In this document: positions 1 to 11,805 of the stretch, piece by piece
Layout of the letters: every line of letters begins with the position of its first letter
Position numbering within the stretch: the stretch's first letter is position 1
Assembly (NCBI RefSeq): GCF_013426205.1
Contig: NC_089424.1
Location: 2,232,001 to 2,296,000, forward strand
DNA: 64,000 nt
DNA from: Metarhizium brunneum
Lineage: Eukaryota; Ascomycota; Sordariomycetes; Hypocreales; Clavicipitaceae
Direction of reading: 5' to 3'
Notes under the pieces: generated by a model
Database searches by the model: none
Seen by the model: only the letters and a program-made list of their open reading frames with translations
Told to the model about the DNA's origin: nothing
Program-made: the position numbers and the translations under genes

Positions 1-3000
1 TGCTCCGTGCGTAGCAGTCCATCGACAACCCTCGAATGCTAAGCATGCAGCGCAGCCTCTCCCCAGCTTCGGCATCGTTTCAATATTCCATGTTCCCTGC
101 ACCATGACCTGCGCCTCCGCCCGCACAGCATCTCACGGCAGCTCTCGCCGCCTCCACCCGCCACACCGAACACACAATGCGTGCCGAGTACAATGTGCAC
201 CTTGTCCGCCTGCAGTCTCGCCGTCCCTGTCACCGATACTTTCCGTTGCTCCCGTGGTCCAGTCATCCAAACCTCATCCTGTTGGCAGGAAAATGGCCAA
301 CGGGACAAGCATTGATTCAAACTAGTCGCATTTAAACGCCTGTTTCTGCTCGAGGTTGAAGCCGACATCAACGCCACAAACAGACACTTGCAGACTTGAG
401 CACACAATAGTCACATGCCATTTCCGGTTCTCGTTGAAATAAAGCGACTGGTCTATTTCTGCTTCTTTCTTACCCGTCTCCTTCCGTTTTTGGTCCGAAA
501 TGAGCCAGCCGAAATATAAAAATCCAGTTTGTTCGGCGGTTACTCAGGTATTAAGATTAGATACCTGTTGGGCTCCAATATGAACACCCAAGGTCGGTGG
601 GGTTGTTGGGTTGACGCTTCTTTTCATCACCTGCCCCCCAATACGGAGTTATTCATATTATGATTGTAGCAACCCTGTAGATTGGTGTGCCACGCATATG
701 TATAGACTCGAAAACCAGGGTTTGGATCCCGCGTCAACCTCTCCATCATCGCTACTTAGCCCATCATCACATCTGACTGGTTTAGGAGAATCGACACCGA
801 CCTTGCCCTCGGGGCTCAACGGGAAACAAACGGAGTGAGGACAACATTGTTATCTCTTCCTGAGCTCTTTTCCCACGTTGTGTTTTCGCACCTCCGGGTA
901 TGAGCCATCACGGCCCCCACACCGGCCCCGATGAGGGTTGTATCTGACGGTGGCTTTTTTCCAACTTCCGTTGTTGGCTGGATTGCTTCGCCGGCAAGGC
1001 CCCCCCTGCTGTCCACTCACAAGCCTGAGGATGCAGACACTTCAACTTTAAGTGCTTGTGTTACCTGCACTGAATAAGACCACCGTAGCATCGTGCACGA
1101 TGCTATCGAGCCGGTCTATACGTCCAAGCGACGCCAAATACAAATCCTAGGGAGACACCTTGCTTTTCGTACGACAAACACCGAAGAACGGAATACAATG
1201 TCAGCCGAAAAAACTATCCCGAATTCATAGTCTGAATCTTTCTTTTCTGACAGCGTTCTCTGACATGTTATGATAGTGCCCGGCAGCACCATAGCATGCC
1301 GTGTTTGCCGTCGCCTCCGATAGCCTAGGTTGGGAAGCTTTTTGTTTCTAAATGTCTTGGATGCTCCTGGTCCCTTGTACTAATTGCTACAGGGCACTGA
1401 TATCGCCATGTCCCACACAAACAATAACACGGTCACATCCAATGCAACGATAAATTCTGTCATTGTGATCCTGATGTGTCCGGAATTCGTTGAGAAGCCA
1501 GGTGATATCTCCAAAGCGGCTCATGTCTAAAGCTGGGATAGTCGGAATAGTTGGCAACAACATCTGTCGTGCGATCACGGACCAAGGCACTCACTGTGCG
1601 TACTCTGTCAAGAACCGTAGGAAGAAGATGTAAACAGCTATTCGGACAAGCTTGAATCGGTCGAGTCAAACGAAGGACACGGTGCACTCGGCAGTCGTAG
1701 CAAAATGACGGTGAAGGACCAGGTCGCGCAAAATGGGAGATGATGCCCAGCAAAGACCCAAGATTCGCGTCCCGTGCCGCACGACCTTATTTTCATAAAC
1801 ATGTTTGAGAAACACCAGAATACGGCAATCGAATCTGCGACAAAGTATTCGATATGTGCTCACACCCCCCGCAGGCTCAATGACGGACTGCGACACCGTT
1901 TTTTTCTTGGTGCCAAGCTTTTCCGGTCTAAGACACAAGATCCCCTGAAGAAATTCAGATTCCTCATTATGTAGTAAAGGACGAGTCGATACAGAATCAC
2001 ACACGGGAGGGTTGTTGGTTTAAGGATTGTTGAAAGAAAAATGCCGGGGTCATCAAGGGACGTGCTCACCAGAGGGATGCCGAACGCCTTTTTTTTTTCG
2101 TAACGGATTTCACCCCAACTAGACCAGGCCTTGCATTCGTTGAAACTTCTCGTGCAACTGTCTGTCCACGACACCGGGTATTTTGGCGACAAGAGCATGC
2201 TTGGTGAGGCATCGTATGTGCATGTCGCACAGTTCAAGCAAGGGTCTCTTCATGTCCCTAGACGGAGGCGGTCTGATTCTCTCAGAAGTAATCGCTGCAC
2301 CCAGGTAACCTAGGCAATTTTGCGATGCCAAGAACTCTCATCAGTGGCGCAGCAATCGAAACATCTCGCGAGCCTGGAAGAAAAACACTGGCGAGTCCTG
2401 GATATCCAGAGGCAAATTCATGGCGCATACAGCGCCATCATGTTGATGGTGAAGGGTCACACGCCTTTGAGTTACTTGGCCTAGCTGGCCCTTCGTGACT
2501 ATGCTTTGTAAATCTGTACTCCCTAGATCGAAGGGCCATGACGAGGCTCTCGCTGTCGCCAAGACTCTGGATTGTGGCCGAGTACCGGACACCAGATGGT
2601 GTTTCGGTGAACGCGTAGAGCACTCCGCAATTTGCGTCGCAAGTCTTTATGCATCATGATCTGACAAAGCTAGTTTGGAGCTTGAAAAGTATTGACTCTT
2701 TCTTGGCAGCGACAAGCGTCATCAGGCGGTTCCTGTCTGGGGAAGCTTGGCGCTATTAGCTCGCAACGGTCCTGGTGTTGCACGTTGTGTCATCTGGCCC
2801 CGCGATGGTGTCCTCAAAGCCGACTGGACTGGACTGGTCGGTGGGAGGAGGGCTACTTGATCAGTCAGCAGCCTCCGTCGATTTCGCACCTGCCAAGTGA
2901 CCTCATGTGCACATACACTGTACGTGCACGAAGTTGTGGCCTGGGGCACCCGTACCGTACCGTCTGCCACCAGACTTGTGTCGCACGCCTGGCCTGCTGT

Positions 3001-4670
3001 GGTGGCAGCCACAGGATTTGTCTCAGAGCCTCATGGTGGCAACGACTTCTAAATTTGGGATTCTGCCCAAACTAGTGGAGGCTGTGCCCGAACCTTCGCA
3101 ACACATGCAGCCAGCAGCCAGCAGCCAGCCTTCTTATTAGCAATCCCAATGAATTGTTTTGGCAAAAAGCGGGATTTACTGGCAAGAGACGCACCAGGCA
3201 CACACTGATTCGCTCTTGGGCCGTTTGCCATGGTCTCGCAAGCACTGCTTTGCTCCGTGCGACACCGGCAATGCCATCTACATATCCGGAGGACAGAAGC
3301 GGCATGAGCAATGAACCCTCTTTGATCACGGTGAGTGACTGCTCGAGCAACACAGCATGCAGCTGATATGGCCAATTCTGAATGGCTGGATTTCTTCTTA
3401 CTGCGACTGATAAACATGAAGTCGGAGTTCTTGTAATGCAGCATTCGTCCGTTGTCACAGCGACTGTGCTCCGACTACACATCTGCCAAGCACTTCGAAA
3501 CACTGACACAGAGATGGAGTGCTGCTGATCGAGGCTGATCAGTGCATATGGTCCAATGTTCGTCCACCCTGCTCCTGGATGGCCACAGACGTGTTGCGCG
3601 TCGTCATCCACACAGCAAGGATTCCACCATGCGTGGCTGGGCAAACAACGTTGCGCCCTCGTGTTTTATTCTGTTTTTGTGGAAAGGGAGAAGAAACTCG
3701 TTCGGCGATCGTCCCTCTTGCTGGACTTTTCTGCTGACGCCTGGTAGTTGTAGATTCACGTCGCGGGGAGTCATGCGTAACAAACTCAAGAACCATCTCG
3801 GAGGAACATGCCGCAGCATCTCCATGATCAAATTTACCCCGATTCGGAATCATCGATAATTGGAGGAGGCTGAAGTCAACTACATACATACTGCTCTCCT
3901 CGCGAAACGCAGCAGCACGCCGAGTGAAAAGCTGCCTTACCTGGTCCGTGAGGACAGCTCTGCGGTGGGACACTGGTTCGGAATTTCCCTCGTTAACATG
4001 GGTAGGTGAGGAGTAGCGTCTCTCCGTGTTATGAGCGACTCATCATGGCGCCACTCCTCGGCCCTGCCTCAAGGCGCAGAGTGCAACAAGTTTGAACACA
4101 GCTCCAGGGCCTCCCTGGTCTTTGGCATCAGCCATGAATGGCGAAAACCTCACCGACCCGCATATCGGGCTTGGAACCATGCTGGCGTGATGCTGTGTGG
4201 TTGCTGCGCCCGAATGTGGTGGGCAGCACAGCATTAATTCGAGGCCACCCGCTGCTCCGCTCTTTTCGCTCTGTATGGACTCTGGCATACTCCGTCCTGC
4301 TGTTCTTTTTTTGTTGCTTGTCAGTCTGCGCCACTCCACGTTTCGTAGGGTCGACGGGCCCAACCTTGCGCCGCCATGTCAGCACCGGCGCCAGGCAGCT
4401 CGGATAGCCACGACTCGTTTATATAAACACCACTGGTCCGGCAACAGACTGCCCACCTTGTACTTTTCATCATCTTGCCGTATTTTGCGTCCGTTACGTC
4501 TGGTATTTCCAACCCTTCGCTAGCGTCGCTCAAGCATATTTTACACGTCGACGGCTCTCAACATTCATCATCCGCCCGCCTGCCAGGTGTGACATCACGG
4601 GCGTCGATCGAGTATTCCACAGGACCGTCAGAAATACCCGCACACACGCACGCCCAACACCACAACAACT
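1..4670. other. Gene-poor left end, no supported gene
   Basis: No reading frame here shows a recognisable domain, a plausible start and fungal splice signals together. Two short minus-strand stretches (about 1,387-1,590 and 2,341-2,640) read like protein, but they are short, switch frame and match no family that I can name. The last part is the promoter of the SUR7-family gene, with a TATA-like TATATAAA at 4,430-4,437 followed by pyrimidine-rich sequence. Confidence 0.5.
4430..4437 (+). promoter_or_regulatory. TATA-like box of the SUR7-family gene
   Basis: The perfect TATA-type octamer TATATAAA lies about 235 bases before the start codon of the downstream membrane-protein gene. The spacing allows a leader of roughly 200 bases. 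The assignment rests on motif and position only. Confidence 0.35.
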
Positions 4671-5666
4671 ATGGGCGTTGGTCGATTCATTTGCGTCGGC
4701 TTGCCGCTGGCTCTGACAATCGCCTCTATTGTCGCTCTTCTCATTGCCACCCTCTCCGGTGTCGCTCACAATCAATTATGGATGTTCCGCGTGGATGTTA
4801 AAGATATGAGCATCAGCCCAGCCGACCTTGTCAGCATTACAAACTCACTTGGCATCAACCCTCGCGCCGACAAGACTGGCAACATTACCGCTGCTGACCT
4901 TGGCCTGGCCAACGTATACGAAATCGATCTCTGGGGCTACTGCTATACCGACAACGACAACAAGCGCCAGTGCACAAAAGCCCAGTTTGACTGGGCCAAC
5001 AGTGCTCTCAACACTACATATATCGAGAACCTAGGCAAGTCTGCGGGCGTCCAGGGTTTCAAACTTCCAGACGAGGTCAAGGGCGCTTTGAAAACTTTCC
5101 GCACTGTCGCCAAATGGACCGAGGTTGCTTTCATCGTTGCACTCCTCGCACTCGGTATCCAGTTGGCGGTTGGCATCTTCGCCATGTGTTCCCGCGTTGC
5201 GTCATGCCTGACCTGGCTTGTTTCCGGCCTCACCTCCATCCTGGTTGGCGTTGCTGCCGGTCTTTCCACTGCCACGGCTTCCATCGTTGTCGGCGCTATC
5301 AAGGGCTCCAACAAACTCTACGGCATCAAAGCCGACATTGGCACCCGATTCCTCGCCACCGTTTGGATCGCCACGGCTTTCGCCCTCGGCGCCGGCTTCT
5401 TCTGGATTTTCACCATCTGCTGCTGCAAACCCGAGCGCCGTCGCAGTGGTGGCAAGCGAAATCTGGATTCTGATGACGAGAAGCTCATTCCCAATGGTGG
5501 TGCCTATCGCCCTCTTTCCCACAACTACGAGATGACCAGCGGTCACAACAATGGCGGCTACTACAACCCCAACCAGAACCAAGGTGGATACTCATCTGGT
5601 CCCCGGCATCCTTCTGGCCACGGCCGAACTGATCTCGCCTATGAACCATACTCTCATCGGGCCTAA
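4671..5666 (+). CDS. SUR7/PalI family four-pass membrane protein
   Basis: This is an intronless gene for 331 residues. The layout matches the SUR7/PalI family of cortical plasma-membrane proteins (eisosome-associated Sur7/Fmp45, or the pH-sensing PalI/Rim9 branch). A first membrane segment lies at about residues 6-30. A long outer loop follows and carries the family's W-G-x-C signature (W88, G89, C91, with a partner C101). Three more hydrophobic segments lie at about 151-172, 181-210 and 226-250. The C-terminal tail of about 80 residues is hydrophilic, rich in Gly, Asn, Tyr and Ser, and presumably cytoplasmic. The start is the first ATG after a TATA-like box, and translation enters the first membrane segment directly. 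In the family, such proteins help to organise membrane domains, cell-wall integrity or endocytosis. Which branch this one belongs to cannot be settled from sequence alone. Confidence 0.88.
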   Translation: MGVGRFICVGLPLALTIASIVALLIATLSGVAHNQLWMFRVDVKDMSISPADLVSITNSLGINPRADKTGNITAADLGLANVYEIDLWGYCYTDNDNKRQCTKAQFDWANSALNTTYIENLGKSAGVQGFKLPDEVKGALKTFRTVAKWTEVAFIVALLALGIQLAVGIFAMCSRVASCLTWLVSGLTSILVGVAAGLSTATASIVVGAIKGSNKLYGIKADIGTRFLATVWIATAFALGAGFFWIFTICCCKPERRRSGGKRNLDSDDEKLIPNGGAYRPLSHNYEMTSGHNNGGYYNPNQNQGGYSSGPRHPSGHGRTDLAYEPYSHRA

Positions 5667-6166
5667 GTTACAATAGATATGAGAAATTTGTCTTTTCCTT
5701 TTGTTTTGAAACGAGCTGGAGCGAAGAATTATTTGTGTGGTCATATTCTGAGGTTAGGCATTGTTCCCGGCGTTTGGATTGTCTACGATGGGGGCTTTTG
5801 GCTGTAGTCTGATCAGAGGCGCCCCCGAATTAGTCCCTAGGACATATGGTATAGAATAGTAAGGGATAAGATTATGAATAAACGCTTCAGTTTAAGTTAC
5901 ATGTCTAAATATGCCTGGCGCCGAGTGTTTTTTCTGTTGTACTCATTTACACAATGTTTTTGTTCGTGACGAATGCTAAGCCCACACAATGGTATCGCGC
6001 ACCAACCAAACCCTCAAAATTTTTGGCCCACCGCCTTCATTCGCCGTAGCATATCACCGTATTCTTCAATCCGGCAACCAACTACTTTGATGCACTCATG
6101 AGGAAATATCTTGATTTAGACTTGCATTTACTTCCTATGGCTTCCTAATTCACGCAATTGATCGCA
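5667..6166. other. Intergenic: 3' end of SUR7-family gene and Trm734 promoter
   Basis: This holds the 3' untranslated region of the upstream gene, with a possible AATAAA polyadenylation signal at 5,877-5,882, and then a short promoter for the WD40 gene. No coding potential is seen. Confidence 0.5.
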
Positions 6167-9100
6167 ATGGCTCAAGCGTCATCTACCGTACCTGCCTCCG
6201 CCCCCCCGCCATTGCCTAGGTTTCTTACCACTTGATACTGACCGGGATACAGTCCAATAGATCTATCAAGCTCAAGCGGGAGGTCTCTCAAGTGCCCATC
6301 ACTTCCGTTGGTTTATACACCACACTATCGGGCAAAGTATACATAATAGCTGGCGAGGATGGTGATTTGACTGTGTATGATGGCCCTCCCACCGACACAG
6401 AGGAACCCATCCATCGGATATGTGTGTTTGAAGACCAGCCCATTCACGGTATCCGCGTTCACAAGGATGAAACGTCCTCCGCTGTCGCAATTCTCCTCTG
6501 GGGAGCTTCATACGTCGGTCTCCTCGACGGGACGCCCCTCGACGACGGGAACCAGCCTCTTCTTCTGGCAACCACCTCTGCACCAGACTGGATCTACGAC
6601 GCAGCCATATCCCCGTGGGACTCGTCCATTGCGGCTCTGGCGACCGCTCACAATGAAGTCGTTCCAATGACGTACCACCCTGACGCCCGCGCCCTCACCA
6701 CGGGCGACGTAACCTCCCCCTCGAGACCGATGCTCTACGCCTCCCATCTACGATGGATATCGCCCACGGGCGTCCTGGTGGCAGCTGGAACGGTATTCGG
6801 CAACGTCATCGTGTGGAAGTACCACGCGGAAACTGCCTCTCACACCATGCTCTTTGTGCTCCGTGGCCACGAGGGATCCATCTACGGGGTAGACATTTCG
6901 CCAGAGCTGGCGCTGCCGAATGGATCGACGGCTCGTCTCCTCGCCAGCTGCAGCGATGACAGGACAATCAGAGTGTGGGATATAAGCAACCATGAGGGAC
7001 CGCATGAATCTACGCTGGACTGTGTTACGGAAACCGGCTTCAAAGCTGCCGAGCGCTACGACGAGGTGCAGGCCGCCTGTGTAGACGGACAAGTCGTCCC
7101 TGTTGCGGTGGCAATGGGCCACGCCTCGCGCATCTGGGGCGTCAAGTTCGGCGTCGACGAGGGACACGTCGTCCGGGATGGTCGGCTGCCCATGTATTCC
7201 TTTGGGGAGGACTCTACCGCCCAGCGGTGGGAATTGTCTCTCGGCCCGTCACTGTCGGGCACGATTTCCCACCGGCAGACGCATTCGCTTCACGACGGCA
7301 AACATCTCTGGGCGCGGGCGCTGGATATCCGGAATGGATGGATTCGCATTGTTACCGGCGGTGCAGATGGCAGAATCAGCTTCATTGAGGATGCGGCCGC
7401 TGTTGAAGAGGCCGGCGCCCAGCTGACTACGATAGATGTACCGCATCTGTTACAGTCGCCGTCGGATTCGGCTAGTGCTCGTGAAATGATAAGTCGGTAC
7501 GACTTTATTCTCGACGACACCATGCTCGCCATCACCAATGCCGGTAGATTGTTTTTGGGTTCATTGTCTGGAACCCAAACGTGGGAAGAGGTCAGTGTCG
7601 GTCAAGATGTCGCGCCAGACCTGAAGTCGTGCTATGTCCTGCGGAAAATCGGCCACGGCGCAGCGGTAATAGGAACCACCAGTGGCAGGATTTTCTTCTT
7701 CCAGACTCGCCAAGTCAGGCCGGTGGGGAGCGTTCCGGGGCGAATCGTGGAAATCAACCACCTCGCAAGCACTGCCGACACCATCGAGCTGCTGGTTCAC
7801 CTCCACGGGTCCCCGGCATCGCGGTACTTGACCCTCTCGCCCGCAGGAGACCTTCTTTCAGAGCACCAAATCGCAGGTTTAGACGCCCGGTTCGTCGCCA
7901 TCTCCGCCACGAGATTGGATGATCTGCTCCTAGTCGGCTCCCGCCACGGATGGATGTCTATCCTCGTTCAAAGAGACGACACATGGCACCCGATTCTGGA
8001 TCTAGCAACACGCAGCCGCGACGCAATCACATCCATCGTTCCCCTCCCGCCTAGCCGGAACCCCTCGTCAGACTCACGACACATCCTCGTCACCAGCCGC
8101 GACGGCAAATACAGAATATACCAAATCCGACGGACCGACGCCGCCAATGCTGCCCTTGCCCTTGTACACGAGACGAGCCCCCCCTTTGGGCCCATGATAG
8201 AAGGGGCGTGGTTCTCAAACACACCCACCCCGGAACTTCTTCTCTACGGATTCAGAAGTAGAGACTTTGTAATATGGAACGAATCTACGAGGGAAGAAGT
8301 CGCCTCGATCAACTGCGGCGGCGCCCACCGCACATTTCGTCTCGACTACAGCGCGGAGCAACCGGAACTATACAGATTCGCGTATACCCGGACATCCAAG
8401 CTATCCATCTACTCACAGACTCGCGTGCCGCATCGTACGGTAAAGTCCGGCACGCACGGCCGTGAGATTCGCGCGCTGAGCTCGAACAAGCGGTATATTG
8501 CATCTGGGGCAGAAGATACCTCGATCAGGATATGGGAGTACGTTGCTGCGGATGAGAAGAAAGAAAGAGGCGCAGCGATGCGGTATTTGGCATGTTTAAA
8601 GGCCCATATCACGGGGATCCAGAAACTGCACTGGTTTGAAGACGACTATCTTCTTAGTAGTGCTGGGAATGAGGAGTTTTTCGTGTGGCGCGTTCGGACC
8701 CTGGATTCTGCGTATGCGGGCCTTGCTGTTGTCTGCGAGGGGAGTTTTGCGGACAAGAGTCCGACCAGGGATTTGCGCATCATGGGTTTCGATGTTTCGA
8801 GGGCGGTGGATGGACAGAGGATGGCCATTACGCTGGCCTTTTCTAATTCAACGCTCAAGACGTATGAGTATGGCGCAGATGGTAGCTTCAAGTTGTTCGC
8901 GACTGGGCTCTATACCGGCGCATGTATCACGCAATTGAGGCATCTTGGCCAGATGGATGAACAACTTTGGGTGTTGACGGCGTCTACGGATGGGCACATG
9001 GCCTTGTGGAAGACCAGAGCAGCATCGTCTGCCTTGGGCAGCCTCACGCTGCAGGCTGCTGCTCAAGTACACCAGAGTAGCATCAAAAGCCTTGATATGG

Positions 9101-9498
9101 TCAGACAGAACGGCATCTTTCATATACTAACGGGAGGTGATGATAACGGCCTTGGATTCACAGAAGTTGCCGAGGTCCGGGACGATGCTGGTCATACGGA
9201 GTACCGGTTTGCTGGTCGTGGAATCGTTCGCGGCGCTCACGCGGCATCAGTCAACGGTGTTGCACTGCTGGCACAGGGTCAAGATGACGGCAGAGACGGC
9301 CTCGCCGTAAGCGTCAGCAACGACCAGCGTATCAAGATTTGGCGCATCGCGAAGAGCAATCCGCAAATGGTTACACTGGCGAGTTGCATCAGCAGCGGCG
9401 TGGCAGATCCCGGTGATGTTGCGGTTGTCGATCAAGGGAGCTCACGGCAGGTGATCCTGGGCGGGATTGGAGTCGAGGCATGGAGTGTTGTGCAGTGA
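6167..9498 (+). CDS. trm734: WDR6/Trm734-type WD40 repeat protein (tRNA methylation cofactor)
   Basis: The long second exon (6,253-9,498) has no ATG near its 5' end, so the start must lie upstream. I place it at ATG 6,167: exon 1 is 6,167-6,187 (7 codons) and the intron is 6,188-6,252. That intron has a GTACCT donor, a perfect TACTGAC branch site and an ACAG acceptor, and it joins both exons in phase 0. The product is 1,088 residues, the size expected of WDR6 proteins, and is made of WD40 repeats. The clearest repeat is at about residues 213-252, ending in S-C-S-D-D-R-T-I-R-V-W-D. Others are near 760-785 and at the C-terminus (V-S-N-D-Q-R-I-K-I-W). In yeast, Trm734 (Rtt10) is the partner of the Trm7 2'-O-ribose methyltransferase acting on wobble position 34 of certain tRNAs, and it is also linked to endosomal recycling. 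The family call is firm; the molecular role is inferred from orthology. Confidence 0.85.
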
Positions 9499-11550
9499 AC
9501 GACATCTGAGACAGGGTGAAGATTAAGTGGCAGCCATTAAAGTGATGAGTTATGCCGTGGTGATTGGCCGACTTGACGTTGTTGCCGTTGATGGCCATCC
9601 ATCCTCCGTGCGTAACGGGAGGAGCAGGCCGTAAGTCTCGGCGATACACGGAGTACATGAGGGTTCTAAAGCGAATGGCGGCAAACCCGAATACAAAGCT
9701 CCCATACGGATTAGAGATAAATGTCTTGGACAGTTCGAGAGGCAACCGCCTTGTATGACGGCAACAAGAACGTAAGCGAGAGTGAAGTCACATCACATGT
9801 CCCAGACACTACACACGACCCAAGTTGTACCAGATTCAAAAAAGAGTTTGCAAGGACAATGTACCAGCCCGTGGTTGCGTGATTTCGGGGGCTCGCCATG
9901 CTCGAGTAGAAGCTCCAATGGCCAAGTTGGCTCTGTCGGTTGAAAGCAGATACTTGCGTGCCTACAAGCTACCAGATACCTACTCAAGTACTCCGTACCT
10001 AGACAGTAAGGCAGTAGGCAGGTAGTCGATGTGGACAAGGATACACGTCACAGAGTACAAGTACCACTATCAAAGAGGCTTTGTTGTGGCTATACGAGCT
10101 GGTAGCCGAAATGGCTGGCTTGGGAGCAACGGAAGCAGACTCTGCTGACGGCTTGAGTCATTGGAATTTGGATATTCGGTACGTCTTAACATGAAACATG
10201 ACACCCTGAGGTTCCTGGTATCGGCAAAGCCTTCCATGCATGACTCTATGCCAGAGGGATCTGCGGATCTGCAGCGCATCAATGACAGGACTGGAGGTGG
10301 CGGAAACGGGAAGCCACGACTCTCATCCCTTAATAAAAACCCTTTTATAAAAAAATGTTGTGGGAATAAAAATAACTTGTAAATTTAAAAAGGGCATTGT
10401 ATTTCTTTTAATTAAATTTCATATGATGAAAAAGTGCTTACCTAAGTAGTATTATAAAAGAGTAGGGCCGCTGCAGCAACGGCACCTTAATAGTCAAAGG
10501 GATACGGAGTACATAACGGGAAGATGGTTTGTCTGATGAAGGAGTCAGTCACGGTTCCTGCCAAGGCGCAGAAAACAATGCGGTTTCGGACAAGACGCCG
10601 TCATTGGTGGGCAAATTTCCGCGCTAGCCCAGCACAGCACAATTCACAGCACATGCACAGAGGCCAAGCCACATCTCTGGAAGGAGCGGGCCCCGGCACC
10701 ATCGACCCCTGCCTGCCCTGCGCGCCCTGCTTGCCATGCTGAGTGTGCCTGGCGGCCAACCACCCGATCTCAGCGGACCAACATTCCAATCCTCCCCCGC
10801 GCGCCAATCCATTTGCAGCCCAGGCTAGCATGTGTGTACAACCTACTGTAAGTACTTCGCACGTCCGTTTGCGCGAGATTCAGTCGTCACATCATCTCCA
10901 GGTTGGCGCCCCGGCAGCACTGCCCTCTCACGACTCACGAAGCACTTGTATTTTCTGTGCTTCATTGTGCCTTGCGAAGTGCGCAACCCTGCCGTCTAGT
11001 CGTCTGCGTGGAACGCAAAGCCCCGCAATCCCCGTCCTTGTCCGAGCTTTTCACTCGACAGCCTCCATCGCGAGAGAGCACATCGTGGATCCTCGCCTGC
11101 CGGCGCTGCATGCGAAGGACGCAGCGACCCCGGTCCAAATAGTACTATCTGCACCACCAGCTGGGTTTTGCCTTGGCCGCTCGGCCTCCCGTCCGCTGCT
11201 CCAAGTTGTCCAAGTGTCTGCACATAAGTATGTACGATCGGATCCTCCCAGGCTCGCGGCTCTCACCCCGCAAGCTTGTTCAGAAAGATCGACACTCACT
11301 CCTTCCTCGCTTTGACCTCCTCGGTTGCACAGTCGTTCCCCCGACTTTGGGTACATTTTCCATTGTTTGTCTGGCAACTCTGCCTGCCCATCTTTATATC
11401 CGGTTCCTTTGAGCCCTCACTTCGAAACTCGGTTCCCTCTAGCAAAAAAGCGCGCCGCCAAAAAAAAAACTTTTTGCATATCAGACACTGCATCTTTTGA
11501 CGCATTTCACATTTCATCGACAAATCATTCTTCTCTACATATCAGCAACC
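9499..11550. other. Gene-free interval with AT-rich island
   Basis: No convincing gene is present. The interval holds the 3' end of the WD40 gene, two TACGGAGTA-type motifs (9,989 and 10,503), a very AT-rich island (10,328-10,462) and the promoter of the small secreted protein gene. Open frames of up to 190 codons at 10,743-11,315 lack recognisable domains and are rich in Pro, Ser and Arg, as expected of non-coding GC-rich DNA. Confidence 0.5.
10328..10462. other. AT-rich island
   Basis: About 135 bases are dominated by A/T runs, in sharp contrast to the roughly 50% GC flanks. No terminal inverted repeats or coding frame were found. It could be a remnant of a repeat mutated by RIP (repeat-induced point mutation), a scaffold or matrix-type element, or chance. 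Confidence 0.4.
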
Positions 11551-11805
11551 ATGAGGTTTCAATCTCTTCTAGCAGCTACCATTATGTCCTCGCCTGTTAT
11601 GATTGCCATTGCAGCCCCCGTTGGTCCTTTGGGTCCATGCCCAGACGTAAGTACCTAGGTCAATACTTTCCTCCGGTTGAACTTAGTTTCCTAATGCGTT
11701 CTCCAGTCAAAGATTGATGCTATTCTCAACGGCCGAATGAAACCTGAGGAATGTTGTTCATATGGAATATGCAAGGGCGATGTGGTCATCTCCGTCGGGG
11801 AGTAG
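11551..11805 (+). CDS. Small secreted cysteine-containing protein (candidate effector)
   Basis: This is a two-exon gene too short to show up as a long open frame. Exon 1 is 11,551-11,646 (32 codons) and exon 2 is 11,707-11,805. The 60-base intron has a consensus GTAAGT donor, a CTAAT branch-like site and a CAG acceptor, in phase 0. The product is 64 residues. The N-terminus is a good signal peptide (hydrophobic core at about 5-21, Ala-rich likely cleavage site near 20-22). The mature peptide of about 43 residues has four cysteines (C30, C48, C49, C54), enough for two disulfides, with a C-C-S-Y-G-I-C core. It is unlike any enzyme that I know and has the form of fungal small secreted proteins, many of which act at the host interface. 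That role is a guess. It stands alone in a gene-poor stretch with a pyrimidine-rich leader before the ATG. Confidence 0.7.

Noticed and set aside
3072..3644. 190-codon minus-strand frame
   Set aside because: Composition rich in Cys, Ser, Arg and Leu without domain, several overlapping frames of similar length on both strands, and no promoter or leader features.
10743..11315. 190-codon plus-strand frame
   Set aside because: Pro/Ser/Arg-rich without domain or splice context; it overlaps the promoter of the small secreted protein gene.
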